A DNA stretch of 64,000 nucleotides, from contig CM069444.1 in assembly GCA_035610835.1 (NCBI GenBank), positions 4,143,172 to 4,207,171 on the forward strand, in the 5' to 3' direction. The notes beneath the pieces are model-generated. The model was not told the origin of the DNA. It was given only the letters and a program-made list of their open reading frames with translations, and did not search any database. The first letter of the stretch is position 1. Each line of letters opens with the position of its first letter. The stretch comes from Ophiura sarsii. Its lineage: Eukaryota > Echinodermata > Ophiuroidea > Amphilepidida > Ophiuridae. The translations under genes and the position numbers were made by a program. Positions 58,590-64,000 of this stretch are shown piece by piece.

Positions 58590-59140
58590 AAGGATCAAAT
58601 GTTGTTTACGGTAACGAACATCGCCCCGGGAACCCGGGGCATGGCGGGGACCATACACGAGTATACAAACAATGATACCCGGCTATGCGGACGTACAAAC
58701 TGTGCCCCCGCTAGCCGGGGCGAGTAGCGGGGACGTACGCTAAGGTACACAAATGTACAATCCGGGCGCTTGCAATAAATAAGCTAGAGATGCGATGCGC
58801 TTGACGAAATAAGCCTAATAACACCATGAAAGTGATAACACATAGGGAACACATAGAAATGCATTCCGTTATGGTTGCAGAAAGAAATAAGCGACCTTGG
58901 GACTGTAGCCGGGTGAATACTTTGTCCTGGGAAATGGGTGGCCGAGACCGGACACTTTGTCCCGGTCAAGGAGGACCGGGACTGTAGCGGAGACGTACAC
59001 AAAAAGGTGCCAGGCCCTGCGGCCTGCGGGGACCGTACACGGTTGTACCATTGACCATGTTGACGTCACATGGGCAATGTGTACGTCCCGGCCCTAATCC
59101 CCGCTATCCACCGGGGCCGGGGATGCAATTGATAAGTGAG
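58590..59140. repeat. CpG-rich region with GGGGACGTACAC-type words
   Basis: CCCGGG, CGGGGACC, GTACAC and CCGGGGC recur in both orientations at irregular spacing. Unlike the AT-rich surroundings. No reading frame; likely a decayed element rather than a promoter island, as it is deep inside an intron. Confidence 0.5.
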
Positions 59141-60430
59141 CCAATACAGATAGGTGCATTGAGACAGTGAGGTAGGGGCCAGATACTCCATGCCCTCGAA
59201 AAACGTATAATGACCTATTATTAGCAGCACATCCCTCACACTGATGTTGATGCGTTATTATAAACTTGACTAATCGTAACTAGACCTTTTCATTTTTTTT
59301 TGGGGGGGGGGGGGGGGGCAGGAAGGGGCAATGACTTGAAATGGGGGGCTCCTAAGACAATCCATGATTTTTTGAGTAAAGAGATGCGCGCGAACATTTT
59401 CGACTTCACAGCTATTTTTGCACGATTGAGCTACATTTTGGCTCTAAACAAGCTTGTACCAAAGAATATTTCATTTTGAAATTTTTCATATGTGTACTTT
59501 TGACCATCATAATTCCATGATTCCTTTCGTCAAATGAACCGACAGTGCCAATCTCAACCGACACGACGTCATTATTGGGGGGATTTGGTGTGTACTTTTT
59601 TGTAAATTTTATTTACAGCCGTACTTGATTTCATTTTGGGGGGGGGGGGGGGAAGCGGGGGGCAAGGGTTCCAAGTGGGGTTACCCCACTGTAACGAACG
59701 CTTCTGAAATGCGTCTTTAGGATCCATTACATTTATATATGATACTATGTGGTATAAATATAGTCAGCTTTTGTGTAACAAGACTCTACCTTTTCTTTCA
59801 TTCTGAGGATATATTGCTGCACTTAATATTGGTCTTCTACTCAAGATTGGTCAGTAGATAAATTATGTCTAGACAATGTTATGACATGCCACAATGACCA
59901 AAACAGAACATTAGGCTCTATTTTAGGATGACATGACCAAACATTCCAAAACAAAACACTGGTAAACCCATAAAACACATGTGACAGCAGAGGTTGCGGC
60001 TGCATTTTTACTCACCTCTTTCAAAACAAATGTAATTGTGACCGATCAAACCCATAAAACACAAGTGACAGCAATGGTACAAAAGTCTCAGTTCCTCACA
60101 AGTTTAATTTACGATTATCTCACAGCCCAATGGAGTCCTTGTCTATACACGTATCATATATGAAATATTCACCACGTTGGCTGCGCCAACATGGTGATTA
60201 TCTCTCATATATAGGGCGATCTAGCGGCACTCAAACAAGGCCATTAATCACTATCGGTATAATATAGAACGGCTCTCTGTAATGTGTCTTGATATTCCAT
60301 TACCAACACAACAATCGTTTTATACGTATGCGCTTCATTGCATAATTATCGAGTTGGCGAAGTCAACGAGTTTGATGACTCAGTTATCATACGAAATTGA
60401 AAGGGGGGGGGGGGTCATTGTGGTGTCCCC
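59141..60430. other. Intronic stretch with poly-G runs
   Basis: G runs at 59302-59318 (17), 59638-59652 (15) and 60403-60414 (12). A 28-base near-palindrome (centre GGCTGCGCC) at 60171-60198. No exon. Confidence 0.55.
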
Positions 60431-60439
60431 CTCCTTTAG

Positions 60440-60630
60440 TTTGGACTTTCACATTTCCTCTTCCTTTTCCTTCCCTATTCTTTCTTTCTTTCCCTTCCCT
60501 TCCCTTTCCTTTTCTTTCTTTTCCCTTTCCCATTTCTTGCTTTCCTTCCTTTTAATCCTTTCCCCCTTTCCTTCCCTTTTTTCTCTACCTCACTTCCCTT
60601 TCTTTACTTTTCTCCTTCCCTTAACTTCGT
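60440..60630. repeat. Pyrimidine tract of about 190 bases
   Basis: Almost uninterrupted T/C with TTTCC and TTCCC words. It could form triplex (H-) DNA; on the transcript it is a purine tract. Confidence 0.9.
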
Positions 60631-60710
60631 CTTTACTAGCACGGTAGTGTGAGCTGACCTTCCCAGGCACTCTGACCCCCCCCCCCCCCCCCCCCCTCCC
60701 CCCTCTCCGA

Positions 60711-61141
60711 CAGGGGCGGACTGGGACCTGAAAGCGGCCGTGGCAAAATTATTAAAGCGGCCCTTTTTGACCATGTCCCGGTAGTAAATTTTCGTAAAAG
60801 GTTGCCCCAATTTTTTCCCAGTCAGCCACCTCGTGAATTTCACGTAAGTGGGGGGGGGAGGGTCAAAAAATTTCGCACGGTCAAAAAAATTTCGCACGGT
60901 CACAAAATTTGAGTAACCGGCCCTGAGAGGCCCAAAACTTGAGTAACCGGCCCTGAGAGGCCCAAAACTTTAGTAACCGGCCCTGAGAGGCCCAAAACTT
61001 TAGTAACCGGCCCTGAGAGGCCCAAAACTTTAGTAACCGGCCCTGAGAGGCCCAAAACTTTAGTAACCGGCCCTGAGAGGCCCAAAACCAAGCGGCCCAT
61101 GTGGCGATCGCCAAAACGCCACCGTGGCCAGTCCGCCCCTG
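60711..61141. mobile_element. Non-autonomous hAT-like element with 8-bp target duplication
   Basis: CAGGGGCGGACTGG and CCAGTCCGCCCCTG are perfect inverted ends. CTCTCCGA stands directly before (60703-60710) and directly after (61142-61149). CAG-G-GGCG ends with 8-bp duplications are typical of hAT transposons. No transposase inside. Confidence 0.93.
60901..61080. repeat. 30-bp tandem repeat, six units, inside the hAT element
   Basis: Exact 30-base period with AGTAACCGGCCCTGAGAGGC in every unit; the first two units differ at one or two positions (TTGAG for TTTAG). It keeps frames open on the minus strand, which is not evidence of a protein. Confidence 0.97.
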
Positions 61142-61333
61142 CTCTCCGAAGATACGCTACAGCGGAGATGATTACCCTGGTAATGTACCAATGAATTATT
61201 CTTCATTTCGATGTAGGTTTCCCTATCGAGGAAAAAGCACACCTTTATCACTAAAGTAATTATAAAACCCTAGCCCTATATTTAAATAGCGGATATAGGA
61301 ATTTTGAGTAAAAACTAAGATTTACACACTTAC

Positions 61334-61488
61334 TTCAATTAGTTCTGAAGTTTCAAACCCAATCCCAGTCGCCATCAAGCTAAATATTGCGTGTGTCACA
61401 CGATCATCGCCAATTTCATTTTCTACCGTGATTTCCATTTTCTCCAGATCAATAAGAGGAATGGCGTAAATCAAGACGCATTTATCTC
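61334..61488 (-). CDS. e2: middle of domain D1
   Basis: 51 codons, phase 1 to 0, acceptor ttacag, donor gtaagt. It contains GDKCVLIYAIPLIDLEKMEI, where the P-L-I-D-L-x-x-(M)-x-I run corresponds to the KPVVLM strand of the other B exons, followed by acidic EIGDDRVTHAIF and a hydrophobic end (SELIE). It is shorter than other B exons (155 versus 206-260 bases) because the start of the domain sits in e1, so D1 has one intron that no other copy has. Confidence 0.7.
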
Positions 61489-63005
61489 CTGTAAGAACAA
61501 ATGAATTACAGGTGTTGAGTGTAGAATAACTGGAATTACTGTGTGATCTTAAGGGCAATGTAAACCCGGGACTTGTTTCAAAAAATGAATTTTTCATTTC
61601 TCTATTATTTAAATGTATATATATGTATTCTATCATTACTATCATAACTTATCGAAAGTGATAATTTCTCGTTCATTTAGGTGGTTATTTTTGTTTGAGT
61701 CAGGAAAAGGCACATGGTCATTTGGCGGGAAATTAAGCGGAATTTCACCTTTTCAATGCTGCGACAGCTGTTCGATCATTGCGTCGCGCGCTAAATTTTC
61801 CCATGGGTATTAAAAGACACGCTGCTTATTATCCGCGACGCAGACGCAAGAAGCAAAAGAGCGCAAAACTATGTCGGCAATTATTACGATCATTTAATTT
61901 TTTTGTTTTCTTCCAATTTCTTCACATTTTGACAATTTTTAATTATTTGATCATGGTCGGTCTGTCTGTCATTAGTTTTGGGAAACGAATTTATTTAATG
62001 GAATTCGTATACAATGTGGTTGTCTTATCATAGATACTTGCATGGTTTTATACAGGATCGTGTAACAAAGATGAGCCTTTTGACAAATCATTCACCCATT
62101 GTTTCTTATGTACAAAAGTTTACATTGTAATGAGACAGTGGCTATGGACCCACGTCACATGAGGTTGAACTCGCGTAAAGTACGCGAGCTCAACCTCATT
62201 TCAAAACGGTGCAACGGTCATCCGTGGTGCGCACTACGTAATCTCGACCTCACGGCTCTGATTGGTTGGTGCTCAAACGTGAGAACAGAAAAAATCGTGA
62301 ATAAACATGAGCTTATTCACACACCATCACGCCCCACTGCGTCGGTGGTTACGGCGCAGCGGCACCACTGCGTTGGTGGATACGGCGCAGCGTGACGATT
62401 GTTAAAAAGGCTTCAGTTTAAATTTGACCAATCAGGTGTTTTGTTTTGTTGGTTGGCAGTATTTTGTGAGTTCAAGCATGCGTGCGCAGCCTGATCGAAG
62501 TGCGCCCACGTATGTCGAACTGTGGCCAGGAGATTATGTGCCGTAGATCCATTGATAATCATGGTGACTTTGCCAACATATTTTGTGCAGAAATGATTAC
62601 GCACCTTCGTGCTTCCTTTACACTGCTGATCATTCACTAAGACTGAACACACATGAACGACGATAGCATGAATTTCTCTTTGAAATCAATGAGCAACAAA
62701 GACGTGTTTGCAAAACTGTATATTCCACTTGCATTTTCATAATGAATGCTCAAATTTTAATACTTCGATACCAAGAAATATGTTGACTAGAAATTTGGTG
62801 AAATTGGAGTAAAAAATGGATAAACAGTGTTTGAATAGTTTTATCCGCCTAATGATATATGATTTAATCAATTGCAGACGGACCCCGAACTCGTGTTCTG
62901 ATACCAATGTCTTGAAAATTGCCTACATTCTCCTATAGGTGCGAATACGTCTATAAAATAAATTACATTCATTTTTGATTGGTAATTTTGATATTTTGGC
63001 AATAC
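61489..63005. other. Intron between e1 and e2
   Basis: Hairpin at 62159-62199 (19-base arms, one mismatch, loop AAG; arm ATGAGGTTGA...CGCGTA). Two tandem 31-base copies of CCACTGCGT(C/T)GGTGG-type at 62334-62395. Otherwise no recognised feature. Confidence 0.6.
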
Positions 63006-63182
63006 CTTGATCGAGGTTCTCCACGGTATTCGGTGTATACGTCACAAACTCGCAATCATCACATCCGTCTCCGTTTTCATAGCTGATTTCAAAAGTTTCT
63101 TTATCAAAAAATTCCGTGCAGCGAGGCGGTAAAGTGTACACAGGTAGAGTCGTTGTCGGTTTTGCCTCACTCAGTATACTGT
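63006..63182 (-). CDS. e1: Pro/Thr linker plus N-terminal part of domain D1
   Basis: 59 codons, phase 1 to 1. It opens with a Thr/Pro-rich spacer (KPTTTLPVYTLPP), then PPRC and an acidic segment with the Cys cluster GDGCDDC. The acceptor is a clean cag at 63183-63185. The donor (caag then gtattg) is weaker than the others, so 63006 is the least certain splice site of the gene; it is preferred because phase 1 joins e2 in frame as a Gly codon. I read it as the usual linker fused to the start of the first domain visible here. The phase-1 acceptor means at least one more upstream exon lies beyond the right edge. Confidence 0.65.
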
Positions 63183-63349
63183 CTGTAAGGATATACAAAT
63201 GTACGAAAAGATACAAAATTGGAAATAACGTTGACGACCTTATTCAACTCACTTGAATCCTAGTTCGAAAATTGTGAAATATGCGAACATTTCAAATGTG
63301 AAGTATATTTACGTGTACGACTAATAAAACGTTGAATTATTACTATGGT

Positions 63350-63730
63350 CATGATCCCGGGGGGGGGGGGGGGGGGTACTCGCCTGAGACGGTATACGGG
63401 GGTGTGCCGCTCTAATGGGTAGCTTTTTGGGCACAAAATCCCTAAACATGGGGTATGATTTTGTGCTGGAAATCCTTAATAATGGGGTCACTTTTTACAA
63501 ATGGGTCTATTTTCGCGAACTTTTTGTCTATTTTTGCGAAAATTTGCCAAAATTAGGTCTATTTTCCCGATAATTTGCGAACATTTGGTCTAAAATGAAG
63601 CAAAACCCCTAAAAATGGGTACCGATTTTTCCAAAATCACCCCTAAAAATGGGTATGGGTTTTGAATCTCCAGCGGCACACCCCCGACCAAACCAAATCC
63701 GAGTACCCCCCCCCCCCCCCGGGGTCATGA
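63350..63730. mobile_element. Poly-G/poly-C ended inverted-repeat element
   Basis: TCATGATCCC plus 18 G at the left, 15 C plus GGGGTCATGA at the right; next to them TACTCG / CGAGTAC and GTGTGCCGCT / AGCGGCACAC. The interior has repeated words AAATGGGT and TTTGCGAA. A clear complete copy of the poly-G-ended group. Confidence 0.85.
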
Positions 63731-63875
63731 TGGTAGCAATGAGATGCAGCACATCAAAAAGGGGAAACTTAACAGGTGAAGTCAATTTTAGGTTAACTAT
63801 GAGTGCTCTCAGAGAATTTACTAAGCTTTAAAATTTAACCAAATTAATCAAGGCACTCAAATTTTACGAGTGAAC

Positions 63876-63989
63876 ATGACTCCAACAATTCTTATCATTT
63901 TCTTTATTTTGTTCTGTACGTTTTCATCTATATCTTTGGAAAATACACAGCCGCAACATCCCCCTTGTGATGAGCTGTATGGTGATTGA
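63876..63989 (+). CDS. Short plus-strand ORF with signal-peptide-like start
   Basis: 37 codons plus stop. It opens MTPTILIIFFILFCTFSS, a textbook hydrophobic signal core followed by small residues, then LENTQPQHPP and an acidic Cys-containing tail. It is too short for a confident gene. It could be the first coding exon of a plus-strand gene running off the right edge (possible weak donor ggtgat near 63981), a short secreted peptide, or chance. It points away from the large gene and cannot be its signal peptide. Confidence 0.3.
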   Translation: MTPTILIIFFILFCTFSSISLENTQPQHPPCDELYGD

Positions 63990-64000
63990 TTGAATTGCGA

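Larger units (their letters stand above)
1343..63182 (-). other. Gene span: repeat-domain secreted protein, 33 exons, open at both ends
   Basis: Thirty-three exons with AG acceptors and GT donors join in frame without a stop. Thirteen domain copies follow the pattern C-x(1-2)-N/D-rich start, hydrophobic LI, variable loop, KP-(V/I)-x-LM strand, D-x-(Y/F)-D-x-x-(I/V) strand, K/D-D-x-x-G turn, then W-x-x-I-(Q), V-T-x-V-x-(V/I) strand, and terminal G-C. The domain is a symmetric class 1-1 module, and so are the linkers; this favours tandem duplication and shuffling. A first-to-last Cys pairing and beta-strand pattern resemble discoidin/F5-8C domains by analogy only. Secretion is inferred from Cys content and Pro/Thr linkers; no signal peptide exon is in view. 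I do not recognise the gene. Start and 3' end lie outside the window. Confidence 0.88.

Noticed and set aside
58590..59140. CpG island promoter
   Set aside because: It lies within a large intron and consists of scattered repeated words in both orientations, with no first exon nearby on either strand.
60282..60647. Phe/Ser/Pro-rich ORF
   Set aside because: Produced by the pyrimidine tract, which cannot encode stops on this strand; no splice or start context.
60881..61114. Open frame encoding repeated WASQGRLLKF-like peptides
   Set aside because: It is the translation of the 30-bp array inside the hAT-like element; a period divisible by three keeps frames open automatically.
63183..64000. Start exon of the large gene on the minus strand
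   Set aside because: Every minus-strand ATG here is soon closed by a stop and none has a hydrophobic signal core; the start must lie beyond the right edge.

Overview
The window looks like an intron-rich segment of an animal nuclear genome, most likely a marine invertebrate deuterostome (echinoderm or hemichordate type). This is an inference. It rests on low coding density, GT-AG introns, degraded non-LTR retrotransposons, a mariner, tRNA-derived SINEs, many MITE-like inverted-repeat elements, and frequent AGGCCTA words. No sequence search was possible, so the species is not established.

One gene dominates. On the minus strand, from 63182 down to 1343, I can place 33 coding exons (e1-e33 in transcription order) whose splice phases agree at every junction: 5487 coding bases, 1829 codons, no stop. 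The gene is open at both ends: no start codon or signal-peptide exon is visible upstream of e1, and e33 donates into sequence beyond base 1. Most exons have no ATG of their own and were found by motif, splice site and phase.

The protein is a chain of one repeated domain, about 112-135 residues, each copy encoded by two exons. The B exon (phase 1 to 0) starts with a cysteine near residue 3 and carries a KPxxLMxxxL-like strand. The A exon (phase 0 to 1) starts with a (T/P)WxxI(Q)xxI-like helix or strand and ends in Gly-Cys. Two domains plus a short Pro/Thr/Glu-rich linker exon (phase 1 to 1) form a five-exon unit B-A-B-A-linker. Units in order: U1 e1-e3 (one domain, split by an extra intron), U2 e4-e8 (linker fused into e4), U3 e9-e13, U4 e14-e18, U5 e19-e23, U6 e24-e28, U7 e29-e33. 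This gives 13 domains, D1-D13. U3/U4 and U5/U6 are the most similar neighbours and look like recent whole-unit duplications. The pattern suggests a secreted mosaic protein (matrix, mucus, adhesive or lectin-like) with disulfide-closed beta domains on mucin-like spacers. The terminal Cys pair recalls discoidin/F5-8C domains, but I could not assign a family.

The introns hold nearly everything else. There are five non-LTR retrotransposon fragments, all on the plus strand (antisense to the gene), and a frameshifted mariner at 21.2-22.5 kb. There are SINEs at 17.9, 20.6 and 30.7 kb, and a hAT-like non-autonomous element with a perfect 8-bp target duplication at 60.7 kb. At least a dozen other inverted-repeat elements occur, some nested, several flanked by TTAA. 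Satellites include a 29-bp array next to a splice site at 52.2-52.8 kb, a roughly 150-bp array at 14.9-15.5 kb and a 6 x 30-bp array. About 18 long G or C homopolymer runs and a perfect 54-bp palindrome complete the picture. At the right edge a short plus-strand ORF begins like a signal peptide.
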